Shown here: positions 9,501-19,826 of the stretch, in pieces | How the letters are laid out: every line of letters begins with the position of its first letter | Numbering within the stretch: the first letter of the stretch is position 1 | Source of the DNA: Candidatus Cloacimonadota bacterium | GTDB lineage: Bacteria > Cloacimonadota > Cloacimonadia > Cloacimonadales > TCS61 | NCBI GenBank assembly: GCA_021734835.1 | Contig: JAIPIH010000006.1 | Location: 1 to 64,000, forward strand | DNA length: 64,000 bases | Direction: 5' to 3' | The notes under the pieces: model-generated | Database searches by the model: none | What the model was told of the DNA's origin: nothing | Seen by the model: the letters and a program-made list of their open reading frames with translations, nothing else | Translations under genes and position numbers: made by a program

Positions 9501-10025
9501 GTGGATTTTAATAAGATAAAATTGTTAATTTTGGATAATGATGGTGTACTGACAGACGGCAGCATAATCCTTAACAATGAAAGAGTTGAATCTAAGAATT
9601 ACAATGCTAAAGATGGATTAGGTGTTAGATTATTGAGTTTTAGTGATATCAAACTTGCTATCATTACTGGAAGAAGTTCTGAAGTTGTAAAAAAGCGGTG
9701 TGAAGAATTGGATATTGAACTATTGTTCCAAGGGGTTAGAAATAAATTCCAGAAAACTCTGGAATTAATATCAGAATTAGGTATTGACTGGGAAAATATC
9801 GCTTATCTAGGTGATGATTGGAATGATTATCCGGTAATGGAGAAATGCGGTATTTCTGCTGTCCCGGCAGATGCGTTTGATGACTTTAAACAGAAAGCTG
9901 ATATAGTGTTAGATCGTAAGGGCGGTAAAGGTGCAGTGAGAGAAATTATAGAACTGATATTGAAAAAACAAGGTAAATATGATAAGAGTTTGCAGAGATT
10001 TCTGGCTCATCTTAAGTCTCAGTAG
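9501..10025 (+). CDS. kdsC: KDO-8-phosphate phosphatase, HAD family
   Basis: LLILDNDGVLTDGSI, AIITGRSSEVVKKR, AYLGDDWNDYPVM. Confidence 0.92.
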   Translation: MDFNKIKLLILDNDGVLTDGSIILNNERVESKNYNAKDGLGVRLLSFSDIKLAIITGRSSEVVKKRCEELDIELLFQGVRNKFQKTLELISELGIDWENIAYLGDDWNDYPVMEKCGISAVPADAFDDFKQKADIVLDRKGGKGAVREIIELILKKQGKYDKSLQRFLAHLKSQ

Positions 10026-10533
10026 TTTATTATTGATACCTGCCTGCTCAGATAAAGTAGAATTTTCCAAAATACCTGATCTGGATAAAATACCTGATGA
10101 ACAAGCAGATTCTATAAAGATAACTTCAACTACAGATAATAAAGTTGAATATATTTTAACTGCTGTTCATTATTACAAGTTCTATAAAGCACAACAAACT
10201 TTTGCTGATTCCGTATTTGTCACATTTTATAACGAAGACGGTTCTATCAAATCAACTTTGGAATGTAACAAAGCCGAGGTTGATGATGTAAAAAATACAC
10301 TTACCGGGATTGGAGATGTTGTAGTTATTAGTGAGAATGGTACTATGAAAGCACCTTTAATATTCTTAGACAGAAATTCAAGTAAACTATTTGCCAAAGA
10401 AGGAGTTACGTTCTTGCGGGATAATAATATTCTCAGAGGTTTGGAAATGGAATCTGATCTGAATCTTGATAGAGTTGAGATCACAAAAGTATCAGCGGAG
10501 GGTAAACTTAAGGAAAATGAAATTACCTGGTAG
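9979..10533 (+). CDS. lptC: LPS export periplasmic/lipoprotein component LptC
   Basis: Lipoprotein signal (LLLIPAC), LptC-like domain, position between kdsC and lptA. Confidence 0.8.
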   Translation: MIRVCRDFWLILSLSSLLLIPACSDKVEFSKIPDLDKIPDEQADSIKITSTTDNKVEYILTAVHYYKFYKAQQTFADSVFVTFYNEDGSIKSTLECNKAEVDDVKNTLTGIGDVVVISENGTMKAPLIFLDRNSSKLFAKEGVTFLRDNNILRGLEMESDLNLDRVEITKVSAEGKLKENEITW

Positions 10534-11620
10534 AGTTACTCGTTTATCAATTCTGATCATTTTATCGTTCTTCCAATTCGTATTCTTATCAGCACAAGAA
10601 GAGTTAAGACCTTATAAGTTGATCAATGCCGATAAACTAATAATTACAAAAGTTAAAAGTGAATATGTAACTAATTTGTTTGGTAATGTGCATTTTTTCT
10701 ACGGAAACACAGAGTTTTTTAGCGATAAAGCCGATATTTATGATCAACAGAAAATAGTAAAGATGCAAGGGAATGTAAAGGTCTATGACGATACATTGAG
10801 TTTATTCGCTGACAAAGTAGATTATTTTCGTAAAAAAGAACTCTTGATGCTGCAGGGTACTGTTTTGGCAACAGAAACCCACCATGATTCTACCATCAGA
10901 ACATTCGCAGCGGAAAAAATTGAATATTTTAGAAATTCAAGAGAATTTTATGCTTTTGAGAATGTTTTTACTTACGATGAACGCGAAAGTATAAAGGGTT
11001 ATTGTGGCGAATTGAAGTATCTAATGAACGACAAATACGGATACCTGCTCAAAGATCCTTTATTAACTATTGCCAAGAATGACACTCTTTCTATTTCTGC
11101 GGAAAAAATTGAGTACTTCAAAGATTATAACAAAGTGGCTGCCACTTTTAATGTAAGAACTTTTAATTCAGATTTTGAAATGAACAGTGACTTTCTCCTC
11201 TATTTTACGGATGAGGAAAAAGCTGTCTATTTAGGTAAGCCACAATTTAGTTCTGATCTTGCCAACGCTTACGCTCGGGAATTTAGAATTTTTTTTGAAG
11301 AGCAGAAAATAAAAAAAGCACTACTCCAAGATTCCTGTTACGTTGAATTTTCTGAAAAGGCGGAAGAACCTAAACTAAACTGGGCTTTAGGCGATCTTAT
11401 GCAATTTAATTTTTCGGATGGAAATATTTCTGACTGCCAAGCAGAGGGAAGCGTTAATTCTTACTTCCAGCAGGCAGAAAACGATAAGAGGGATTTTTCA
11501 GCAAATGACGCTGAAGGCGAATATCTGTTTATCGATATAGCTGAAGAAAATAAAATAAAACGCATATCAATGCAAAAAAATGTTCGAGGAAAGTATAAAT
11601 TCAAGCATAAAAAATGGTGA
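10517..11620 (+). CDS. lptA: OstA/LptA-like LPS transport protein (ORF open from 10466; start at MKLPGRV more likely)
   Basis: Repeated OstA-like strands (LFGNVHFFYGNTEFFSDKADIYDQQKIVKMQGNVKVYDDTLSLFADKVDYF); operon position. Confidence 0.8.
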   Translation: MKLPGRVTRLSILIILSFFQFVFLSAQEELRPYKLINADKLIITKVKSEYVTNLFGNVHFFYGNTEFFSDKADIYDQQKIVKMQGNVKVYDDTLSLFADKVDYFRKKELLMLQGTVLATETHHDSTIRTFAAEKIEYFRNSREFYAFENVFTYDERESIKGYCGELKYLMNDKYGYLLKDPLLTIAKNDTLSISAEKIEYFKDYNKVAATFNVRTFNSDFEMNSDFLLYFTDEEKAVYLGKPQFSSDLANAYAREFRIFFEEQKIKKALLQDSCYVEFSEKAEEPKLNWALGDLMQFNFSDGNISDCQAEGSVNSYFQQAENDKRDFSANDAEGEYLFIDIAEENKIKRISMQKNVRGKYKFKHKKW

Positions 11621-11744
11621 TCATTTCGTAATTAAATGTAAAAAAACAATTTAAGCCTTGATTTGGTGCATATTTTATTCCAAAACTGAATGTTAGTCAA
11701 CATTACCTTGACAAATTAAAACAACTATATTAAATATAATTAAA

Positions 11745-12482
11745 ATGAAAAGTATAAAAACTGAAAAATTAGTAAAGATCTACGGACAAAGAAAAGTTGT
11801 TAACGATGTTAGTATTAATCTGCAACAGGGTGAGATCGCTGGTATTCTGGGTCCTAACGGTGCTGGGAAATCAACGACCTTTTATATGATCCTGGGGTTG
11901 ATCAAGGCTAATAGCGGTGAGGTTTTCTTTAATGAAAAAAATATTACAAAATTACCTATGTATAAGCGTGCTCAACTTGGTATTGGGTATTTAGCTCAGG
12001 AACCATCAATTTTTCATAAACTAACTGTTGAACAAAATATCATGTCTATTTTAGAAACCTTAAAAATTTCTAAAAACGAGAGAAAAATAAGATTAGAAGA
12101 GCACTTGGACGAACTTGATTTAACCAGATTAGCTAAACAAAAAGCTTATACTTTATCAGGTGGTGAAAGGAGAAAATTGGAGATCACACGTTCACTTGTA
12201 ACATCGCCATCCTTTTTGTTAATGGATGAGCCCTTTGCCGGAGTAGATCCCATGGCTGTTGCTGATATTCAAGATATTGTAGCTAAATTAAAACAGAAAA
12301 ATATAGGTATTCTTATCACGGACCATAATGTATTAGAAACTTTGAAAATAACGGAAAGGGCATATATTATCTTTAATGGCGAAATATTATTCAGTGGAAC
12401 TTCAAGAGAACTTGTCAAAGATGAAAAAGCCCGTGAAGTATATCTTGGAGAAAGATTTACCAACCCGTTTGGTAATGAATAA
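11745..12482 (+). CDS. lptB: LPS export ABC transporter ATP-binding protein
   Basis: GILGPNGAGKSTTFYMILGL, LSGGERRKLEI, LLMDEPFAGVDP. Confidence 0.95.
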   Translation: MKSIKTEKLVKIYGQRKVVNDVSINLQQGEIAGILGPNGAGKSTTFYMILGLIKANSGEVFFNEKNITKLPMYKRAQLGIGYLAQEPSIFHKLTVEQNIMSILETLKISKNERKIRLEEHLDELDLTRLAKQKAYTLSGGERRKLEITRSLVTSPSFLLMDEPFAGVDPMAVADIQDIVAKLKQKNIGILITDHNVLETLKITERAYIIFNGEILFSGTSRELVKDEKAREVYLGERFTNPFGNE

Positions 12483-12500
12483 CTTACAGAGTGATTTAAA

Positions 12501-13955
12501 ATGAAAAAGATCAGGCAAACTTTAGTCCAAAAGCAAACGCAGAACTTGTTGTTAAAGCCGAAAATGCTGCAATCCCTTGAGATGCTTGCTATGCCTATGA
12601 TGCAATTGGAAACACATTTGAAACAGGAGATGATCACCAATCCAATGTTGGAGATCCCTGATCTTGATGATGACGAAAACTCCAGTGATGATGATGAAAA
12701 GATCACTGATCAGTTGGATGAAGATATTAGAAGTGAAACGGAAGACGAAGAACTGAAGAAGACTCTGGAAGAAACAAAAGAATTAAGCGAAATATTGGAT
12801 TCCTATTCCGAATATTTTCAGGGAAGCTCCAATAAATTACCCTCTTCTGAAGGTGTGAATTTTGATCAGATGATCAAAGAAGCAGATGATAAAAAAGAAG
12901 AATACATATATCAAATTGAAAAATTGAATTTGACGAAAGAAGAATTTGAATTCGCCTATGAGATTTTTGACAGTGTTGATGCCCATGGTTTCTTGCTGCC
13001 GGAGTTTGACTTGTTAAAAACCGCTGAAGAATATGGAGTTGAACCAGAAAAAGCGAATGACATACATCAAAAACTTCTGCATTTAAACCCGAAAGGTATC
13101 ACTGCAAGCAATATTCAGGAATGTTTGCTGGCACAATTAGAAGAAGGACCGCATAAAGAAAAATTGGAACTGCTTATTTTAAACCATTTTAACGATCTGA
13201 TCCATAAGCGTTATAAAAATATAGCCTCCAGTTTTGGTACGACGGTCAACACAGTTTTGAATTGGAAAAAACAGATTTCACTTCTGGATCCAAAACCCGG
13301 TTTGAGATTACTTACAAATCACTCAAATTATATTGTACCGGATGTGATCATAAAACGCATTGGCAATGAATATGAAGTTATAGTTAACGATTACTCATTC
13401 CCCAAGATCAGGTTAAGCAGAAGATATAAAACAATGTTACAGAGTGTGAAAAAGGATAAAGAAACGTTAGATTATGTTCGCAGTAAGATCAATTCTGCGA
13501 AATTTTTAATAAAATCTGTATATCTAAGGGGAAGAACTTTAGAACGGGTAACAAAATCCATACTACATCATCAACCTGATTTTTTTTATGGTGACAAAAG
13601 AATCTTAAGACCGTTAACTTATTCTGAGATCGCTGAAGAACTTCAAGTTAATGAATCAACTATTTCCAGAGTTGTTCGCGTAAAATATGCAGATACGCCG
13701 TATGGTATTATGTGTTTAAAAGATTTTTTCACAAGTAAAGCTGGTAAAGACGATAATTATAATTCAGTCTCGAGGCACAATGTTGAGCATAAATTAGTCC
13801 GTATGATAGAAGGCGAAGAAGATACAAATCCTCTGAGTGATAAGGACATAGCGGAAAAATTATCCGAGATGGGTATTAACGTTTCACGGCGTGTTGTGGC
13901 AAAATACAGAAAAGCAAAAGGTATTCTGAATAGTCGGTTACGGAGGAAAGAGTGA
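12501..13955 (+). CDS. rpoN: RNA polymerase sigma-54 factor
   Basis: KPKMLQSLEMLAMPMMQLE, LTYSEIAEELQVNESTISRVVRVKYADTPYGIMCLKDFF, RpoN box SRRVVAKYRK. Confidence 0.97.
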   Translation: MKKIRQTLVQKQTQNLLLKPKMLQSLEMLAMPMMQLETHLKQEMITNPMLEIPDLDDDENSSDDDEKITDQLDEDIRSETEDEELKKTLEETKELSEILDSYSEYFQGSSNKLPSSEGVNFDQMIKEADDKKEEYIYQIEKLNLTKEEFEFAYEIFDSVDAHGFLLPEFDLLKTAEEYGVEPEKANDIHQKLLHLNPKGITASNIQECLLAQLEEGPHKEKLELLILNHFNDLIHKRYKNIASSFGTTVNTVLNWKKQISLLDPKPGLRLLTNHSNYIVPDVIIKRIGNEYEVIVNDYSFPKIRLSRRYKTMLQSVKKDKETLDYVRSKINSAKFLIKSVYLRGRTLERVTKSILHHQPDFFYGDKRILRPLTYSEIAEELQVNESTISRVVRVKYADTPYGIMCLKDFFTSKAGKDDNYNSVSRHNVEHKLVRMIEGEEDTNPLSDKDIAEKLSEMGINVSRRVVAKYRKAKGILNSRLRRKE

Positions 13956-15346
13956 CTAAATACAAGGTTGCAGTTATCGGGGGAGGACCCGGAGGATACG
14001 TTACAGCGATAAGACTTCAACAATATGGTTTAAAAGTTGGTTTATTTGAAAAAGAAAGACTCGGAGGTGTGTGCTTGAATCATGGCTGCATACCGACGAA
14101 ATCTTTAGTTAAAGTTGCCGAGTTATATTCTGAGATCAAAAAAGCAGATAATTACGGAATCAATTCCAAAGCAATAAATATTGATTATGAAAAGATTCTA
14201 CAGAGAAAAAATGATATTGTAGAAAAACTCGTATCTGGTGTAGAATTTATATTCAAAAAGAGAAATATTCCTGTGATGAATGAAAAAGTTGTTAAAATAA
14301 TTAAAACTGAATCAGGTTATGAGATAAAAACTGAAAAAGCAAATTACGAATCTGAATATATAATTATAGCTACCGGATCAAAACCCAAAGAATTACCTAA
14401 TGTCAAATGTGATGGGAAAAATATTCTCTCATCGAAACAGCTATTAGCAATGAATGAACTTCCCAAGAAACTAGTTGTGATCGGCGGTGGTGTAATAGGT
14501 TGTGAGTTTGCTTCCATCTATAATCAATTAGGAGTAGAAGTTGAGATAATAGAATTTTTTCCCTCCTTGATCGCTAATGAAGATGCTGAGATTTCACGAA
14601 GATTAGCAATGTTTATGAAAAAAAGCGGAATTAAAATACATCTGAAAACTGCTTTGAAGCACTATGAAGAGACGGAGAATGGATTACTGCTAACTTTATC
14701 AAATGGGAAAAAACTTGATACAACAAAATTACTTTTGAGTGTGGGAAGAGATCCTATTGTTGATATCGATTTTATTGATTGTGAGCTGACAAGAGAAAAT
14801 GGATTTATTGCCATTGATGAGATGATGAGAACAAATTTAGATAACATTTTTGCCATCGGCGATGTAGTCGGAAAATCAATGTTGGCACATACTGCAAGCA
14901 AGCAGGGACTTATTGTGGCGGATATGATCTATAATGGGCAAGAAAATAAAAATAAAAATTTCGAACTTGATTATAATAAAATTCCAGCCTGCACATTTAC
15001 AAATCCCGAGATTGCTTCTGTAGGAGATACGCAAGAGGAAGCAGAAGAAAAATTCAAGGATATATTAATCGGTAAATTTCCGTTTAATGCAAATGGCAAA
15101 GCTCTCAGTTTGGGAGCTATTGATGGATTTGTCAAAGTAGTAGCCTTAAAGAAGACAGGAAAAATATTAGGAGTTCATATAATCGGTCATCAAGCAACAG
15201 AATTGATAGCTCAGGCAGGGATTCTATTAGGGTTAAACGCAGATTATGAGGATGTCAGCAAGGTTATTTTTGCCCATCCAACTCTCTCAGAAACTGTGAT
15301 GGAAGCTTTTGAAGATCTGCAAAAACTTGCTATTCATAAATTATAG
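13952..15346 (+). CDS. lpdA: Dihydrolipoyl dehydrogenase
   Basis: GGGPGGYVTAIRLQQYGLKVGLFEKERLGGVCLNHGCIPTKSL; C-terminal HPTLSET. Confidence 0.95.
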   Translation: MTKYKVAVIGGGPGGYVTAIRLQQYGLKVGLFEKERLGGVCLNHGCIPTKSLVKVAELYSEIKKADNYGINSKAINIDYEKILQRKNDIVEKLVSGVEFIFKKRNIPVMNEKVVKIIKTESGYEIKTEKANYESEYIIIATGSKPKELPNVKCDGKNILSSKQLLAMNELPKKLVVIGGGVIGCEFASIYNQLGVEVEIIEFFPSLIANEDAEISRRLAMFMKKSGIKIHLKTALKHYEETENGLLLTLSNGKKLDTTKLLLSVGRDPIVDIDFIDCELTRENGFIAIDEMMRTNLDNIFAIGDVVGKSMLAHTASKQGLIVADMIYNGQENKNKNFELDYNKIPACTFTNPEIASVGDTQEEAEEKFKDILIGKFPFNANGKALSLGAIDGFVKVVALKKTGKILGVHIIGHQATELIAQAGILLGLNADYEDVSKVIFAHPTLSETVMEAFEDLQKLAIHKL

Positions 15347-15354
15347 GATATTAT

Positions 15355-16236
15355 TTGGATTGTATGGAAATATTGCGAAAGCCAAAATGGCTTAAATCTA
15401 AAAAACTTGGTGCAAAGAATACTCAAGTGATAATAAACGCCTTGAGGAAATATCATCTTCATACGGTCTGTGAGAATGCCAAATGTCCAAATCAGGGAGA
15501 GTGTTTTGAAAATGGTACCGCTACCTTTATGATCCTGGGTGAAACTTGTACCAGAAATTGCACATTCTGTGCCATCGATAAAACCAAAGAAGGTCTTAAA
15601 CCTGTTGATACGAATGAACCTGAAGCAATAGCTAAATTATCAAAGGAATTGGACTTAAGATATATTGTTATAACTACTGTAACTAGAGATGATCTTCCGG
15701 ATGGCGGTACATCACAATTTCTTGAAGTTATCAGGCAGATCAGAAAATTATGTAAGCCTGATGTTTCGATCGAGCTTTTAATTTCTGATTTGAATGGGGA
15801 TCTGGAGCAATTAAAACGAATTGTTAAAGCTCGTCCGGATGTCTTGAACCACAATGTTGAGACCGTTTCACGTCTATATAAAGAAGTTCGGCCTATAGCT
15901 GATCTCAACAGGTCGTTGAATATTCTCCAAACTGCTAAATCTACTGATAACTCTTTAATAACAAAAAGTGGATTCATGGTTGGACTTGGAGAAAAAGAAA
16001 CTGAAGTGCTGGAACTAATGAAGAGCTTACGGGATTCACAAGTAGATATTGTAACCATCGGGCAATATATGCCGCCTTCCAGATCACATTATCCGGTTGC
16101 GGAATATATTCATCCTGGTACTTTTGCCTTCTACAAAAACGAAGGCGAAAAAATGGGGTTTGAAATAGTTGAATCAGCACCGCTTGTACGCAGCTCATTT
16201 CACGCAGAACGAGCAAAAAAGATCATTAATAAATAA
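15355..16236 (+). CDS. lipA: Lipoyl synthase (radical SAM)
   Basis: CENAKCPNQGECFENGTATFMILGETCTRNCTFCAIDK; TTVTRDDLPDGG. Confidence 0.97.
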   Translation: MDCMEILRKPKWLKSKKLGAKNTQVIINALRKYHLHTVCENAKCPNQGECFENGTATFMILGETCTRNCTFCAIDKTKEGLKPVDTNEPEAIAKLSKELDLRYIVITTVTRDDLPDGGTSQFLEVIRQIRKLCKPDVSIELLISDLNGDLEQLKRIVKARPDVLNHNVETVSRLYKEVRPIADLNRSLNILQTAKSTDNSLITKSGFMVGLGEKETEVLELMKSLRDSQVDIVTIGQYMPPSRSHYPVAEYIHPGTFAFYKNEGEKMGFEIVESAPLVRSSFHAERAKKIINK

Positions 16237-16282
16237 TTGTAGGTCTTCTCAATCCTGCAAAATTAATAAAAAGGAGAAAATT

Positions 16283-16807
16283 ATGCAAATTTCAATTACT
16301 GCACGTCATTTTGACCTGACTAATGCCATTAGAGATCATATCTATGAATCCTGCCAAAAATTAGAAAGGTATTTTGACCACATCATTACTGCCAATTTTG
16401 TATTATCACTTGAAAAAAACGGTAATAAAGCCGAATTAATTGTCCATGCGCCAAAGCATAATCTCATATGTGAAACTATTGATAAAAATATGTATTTGGC
16501 TATAGATAACACTGTTGACAAAATGGAAGGTCAAATTAAAAAATTGAAAGGTAAATGGAATGATCACAATAAAAAGAGTTTAAAAGATAATTTTCATTTT
16601 GTCTATGCAGATCTTATCGAAAGAAATGAAGGTAAAAAAAGAGTAAAAATAAAGAGAATTTTAGCTGAGAGTTTGACAGTAACAGATGCACTTGAAAAAT
16701 TCGATAACATAGATGATATGTATCTTGTTTTCAAAAATTTGGAAACGGATAAAGTAAATGTTCTTGTTAAAAAGGATAAGGATCATTATAAATTGATCGA
16801 AGCATAA
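16283..16807 (+). CDS. hpf: Ribosome hibernation promoting factor, long form (track start 16169 overlaps lipA; ATG 16283 has an AAGGAG SD)
   Basis: MQISITARHFDLTNAIRDHIYESCQKLERYFDHI; C-terminal domain ...ITDMYLVFKNLETDKVNVLVKKDKDHYKLIE-like. Confidence 0.9.
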   Translation: MQISITARHFDLTNAIRDHIYESCQKLERYFDHIITANFVLSLEKNGNKAELIVHAPKHNLICETIDKNMYLAIDNTVDKMEGQIKKLKGKWNDHNKKSLKDNFHFVYADLIERNEGKKRVKIKRILAESLTVTDALEKFDNIDDMYLVFKNLETDKVNVLVKKDKDHYKLIEA

Positions 16808-16813
16808 ACCTTG

Positions 16814-16851
16814 GCATCAGCCCGTTCTGATTGACAGGAACGGGCTGATGC
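16814..16851 (+). promoter_or_regulatory. Perfect 14-bp inverted repeat between hpf and hprK
   Basis: GCATCAGCCCGTTC (16814-16827), 10-nt loop, GAACGGGCTGATGC (16838-16851); no following T-tract. Confidence 0.7.
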
Positions 16852-16865
16852 TAAAAGTAGGGAAT

Positions 16866-17831
16866 ATGAAGAAAATTAGTGTAAAAGAGTTATATGAATT
16901 AAAAAGAAAAGAGCTGTCACTTACGTTAATAACTCATCCTAAGACAATGCAGGGCGAGATCACAACGTCATTTCTTAATAGACCAGGTCTTGCTTTGGCT
17001 GGCTATATGGATCGATTTGATTATAACCGCATCCAGATTTTAGGTGAAACTGAGATAAGTTATCTCCAATCATTATCTGAAGAAGTACTCTATTCTAATT
17101 TAAAGGAAGTTCTGGTTTACGATATACCGGCTATCATTATTTCTAAAGGACTTTCTGTTCCCAAACAAATAGAGTTCCTAGCTAATGAATTGATGATCCC
17201 GATCTTTTTATCACGATTATCAACCGATAAGTTATTTAACTCTTTACGGATCTTTTTACAAAGTATTTTTGCTGATTCCAAAACAATTCACGGAACACTA
17301 GTTGATGTTTTCGGAGTTGGGATTCTGCTGACAGGGAAAAGCGGAATCGGTAAAAGTGAGTGTGCGCTGGAACTTGTTGAGAGAGGGCAACGCTTAATAA
17401 CTGATGATGTAGTAAAAATAACTTCAAAAGAGGATACACTAATCGGCAGTGCTACTAATGATTATGGTCATTATATGGAAGTAAGAGGAATTGGCTTGAT
17501 TGATGTAGCAAAAATGTTTGGAATACAAGCAGTGAGGATGTCAAAAAGGATCGATGTTCAAATTGAATTGATGCCTTGGAAAGATAACATGGATTATGAG
17601 CGGATTGGACTTAGTAATAACTTTGTCGACGTGCTTGGGATCAATATCCCGATCATTTATCTTCCGATCTCTCCCGGTAAGAACGTAGCGGTAATAATTG
17701 AAGTTGTGGCTATGAACCATATTTCGAAATTATTCGGATATGACGCAGCAAAAGAGTATACAAGAAAATTGCAAATTGATCTAAAAAGAAAGTCATCCAT
17801 ACGAGAAAAAAAGCTGGATGAACCCGAATAA
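16866..17831 (+). CDS. hprK: HPr kinase/phosphorylase (track start 16848 lies inside the hairpin; ATG 16866 preferred)
   Basis: GVGILLTGKSGIGKSECALELVERGQRLITDDVV; EVRGIGLIDVAKMFG. Confidence 0.95.
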   Translation: MKKISVKELYELKRKELSLTLITHPKTMQGEITTSFLNRPGLALAGYMDRFDYNRIQILGETEISYLQSLSEEVLYSNLKEVLVYDIPAIIISKGLSVPKQIEFLANELMIPIFLSRLSTDKLFNSLRIFLQSIFADSKTIHGTLVDVFGVGILLTGKSGIGKSECALELVERGQRLITDDVVKITSKEDTLIGSATNDYGHYMEVRGIGLIDVAKMFGIQAVRMSKRIDVQIELMPWKDNMDYERIGLSNNFVDVLGINIPIIYLPISPGKNVAVIIEVVAMNHISKLFGYDAAKEYTRKLQIDLKRKSSIREKKLDEPE

Positions 17832-17850
17832 TGAATTGGAATATGAAGAT

Positions 17851-18117
17851 ATGATAAGGAAGACGATTAAGATAATTAATAAACTTGGGATGCATGCAAG
17901 ACCTGCTACAATGATCGTTAAAGCAGCTACGAAATACAGATCGGAATTCAAGATAGTGAAATCTGATATGGAAATAAACGGGAAGAGCATTATGGGAGTT
18001 ATGACACTGGCGGCAGAATATGGCTCAGAATTAGAACTCATTGCCGACGGAGTAGATGAAGAACATCTGATAAAAGAAATTTCTGAGATGTTTGCAAATA
18101 AATTTGGGGAAGAGTAA
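17851..18117 (+). CDS. ptsH: Phosphocarrier protein HPr (ORF open from 17818)
   Basis: KLGMHARPATMIVKAA (His15 motif); NGKSIMGVMTLAAEYGSELEL (Ser46 motif). Confidence 0.95.
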   Translation: MIRKTIKIINKLGMHARPATMIVKAATKYRSEFKIVKSDMEINGKSIMGVMTLAAEYGSELELIADGVDEEHLIKEISEMFANKFGEE

Positions 18118-18121
18118 AAAA

Positions 18122-19825
18122 GTGTATAAACTTAAAGGTAATCCAGTCGCCGCTGGTGTAGCAATTGGCAAAGCTAAGATCATTGGTAAGCCTGAATTGA
18201 ATATTACAAGACGCAAAATATTAAGTCATGAAATCGGATCCGAACTGGATAAATTCAATAGTGATCTAAAATTTATTATAAACGAATTGGATAAATTGAT
18301 CGAAGATTATAATTATTCAAAAGAGAATAGAGATATTCTGGAATCGCATAAAATGATCTTGGAAGATCCTCAATTCCATACCAGGGTAACTGAACTTATC
18401 TCAGAAGAACTCCTAAGCCTGGAACATGCCATTAGTAAATACTTTACGGAAGTATCTGATATTTTTGATAATATGGATAATCCTTATTTAACTCATCGAG
18501 CAAGTGACCTGGAAGATGTTGCATATAGATTATTAAGTCACGTTATGAATGTGAGGAAAGATCTGTTAAATGATGTGGATGACAAATCTATCTTGATCAT
18601 GGAAAACATTACACCATCTTTTGTAACAAAAGTTTTTGAAAAAAATATTAGAGGTTTATGTACGGAAAAGGGTAGTAAAAACTCTCACAGCAGTATCATT
18701 GCACGCTCAATGAATCTTCCGATGCTTGTGAACACAATTGGACTTTTGACAAAAGTGAAAGATGATGATAGTGTTATTATAGATGGGAATGATGGATTAG
18801 TTATTGTTTCTCCTACAAAAGCAGAACTCCAAAAATATCAGCAAATTTTTGTACAAGAACAAAATAATCGTAATGAATTATTAAAGTTAATTGATCTTGA
18901 GGCTGTGACCAAGGGTGGAAAAAAGATAGAGTTAATGAGCAATATCGAGATCCCTCAGGAAATTGACCAGGTACTTAAATTTAAAAGTTCAGGAATAGGA
19001 CTTTTCCGAACGGAATTTCTTTTTATTGATCGGGAAGATTTACCAACTGAAGACGAACAATACACGATCTATAAAGAAATTTCTGAAAAATCTGCTCCTC
19101 ATTCTGTTATTATCAGGACTATTGATGTGGGTGGTGATAAACTCTCAAGTATTTTGAATATTACTCACGAAGAAAATCCTAATCTGGGTTGTCGAGGAAT
19201 TCGGATTTCCTTGCAAAATGTACCTATTTTTAAACAGCAGATCAAGGCAATACTTCGTGCGAATAGCCTTAGAAATATTAAGATTATGTTTCCGATGATT
19301 TCTGGAGTGAATGAACTCAGGAAGATCAAAGATATAATGGATATCTGTAAATCTGATCTGAAAAAAAACGGAATAGAATTCTATAGTGATATACAAATAG
19401 GGGTGATGATAGAAATCCCCTCTGCTGTTATTACATCTGATGCTTTAGCGGAAGAATGTGATTTTTTAAGTATAGGTACTAATGATTTAATCCAATATAC
19501 ACTTGCCGTTGATAGGGATAACTCAACCATTTCAGATTATTATCAATCAACTCATCCTTCAATTTTCAGATTGATCAAATATACAGTAGAGAACGCTCAT
19601 AAAAAAGGTAAAAAAGTAGCTATCTGCGGTGAAATGGCATCAGATAAAGAACTTGTAAAATATCTGCTGGCTCTTGAGATTGACGAACTTAGCGTCAGTC
19701 CTGGCCGTTTATTATTAATTAAAAAAGAAATTTTAAATACTGATTTAGCTGAAGCAAAAATAAAATTAGAGAAAATATTAGTCTCCAAAACTGCTGAAGA
19801 AGTTAACAAAATAATAAGGACATGA
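18122..19825 (+). CDS. ptsI: Phosphoenolpyruvate-protein phosphotransferase, PTS enzyme I (GTG start preferred)
   Basis: [73 protein letters not shown]. Confidence 0.95.
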   Translation: MYKLKGNPVAAGVAIGKAKIIGKPELNITRRKILSHEIGSELDKFNSDLKFIINELDKLIEDYNYSKENRDILESHKMILEDPQFHTRVTELISEELLSLEHAISKYFTEVSDIFDNMDNPYLTHRASDLEDVAYRLLSHVMNVRKDLLNDVDDKSILIMENITPSFVTKVFEKNIRGLCTEKGSKNSHSSIIARSMNLPMLVNTIGLLTKVKDDDSVIIDGNDGLVIVSPTKAELQKYQQIFVQEQNNRNELLKLIDLEAVTKGGKKIELMSNIEIPQEIDQVLKFKSSGIGLFRTEFLFIDREDLPTEDEQYTIYKEISEKSAPHSVIIRTIDVGGDKLSSILNITHEENPNLGCRGIRISLQNVPIFKQQIKAILRANSLRNIKIMFPMISGVNELRKIKDIMDICKSDLKKNGIEFYSDIQIGVMIEIPSAVITSDALAEECDFLSIGTNDLIQYTLAVDRDNSTISDYYQSTHPSIFRLIKYTVENAHKKGKKVAICGEMASDKELVKYLLALEIDELSVSPGRLLLIKKEILNTDLAEAKIKLEKILVSKTAEEVNKIIRT

Positions 19826-19826
19826 A

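Noticed and set aside
12269-12706. 145-aa antisense ORF over lptB/rpoN
   Set aside because: No recognisable domain, low-complexity Ser/Ile/Phe composition, opposite two well-supported genes.
15492-16058. 188-aa antisense ORF over lipA
   Set aside because: Long only because of lipA codon bias; no domain; antisense to a highly conserved enzyme.
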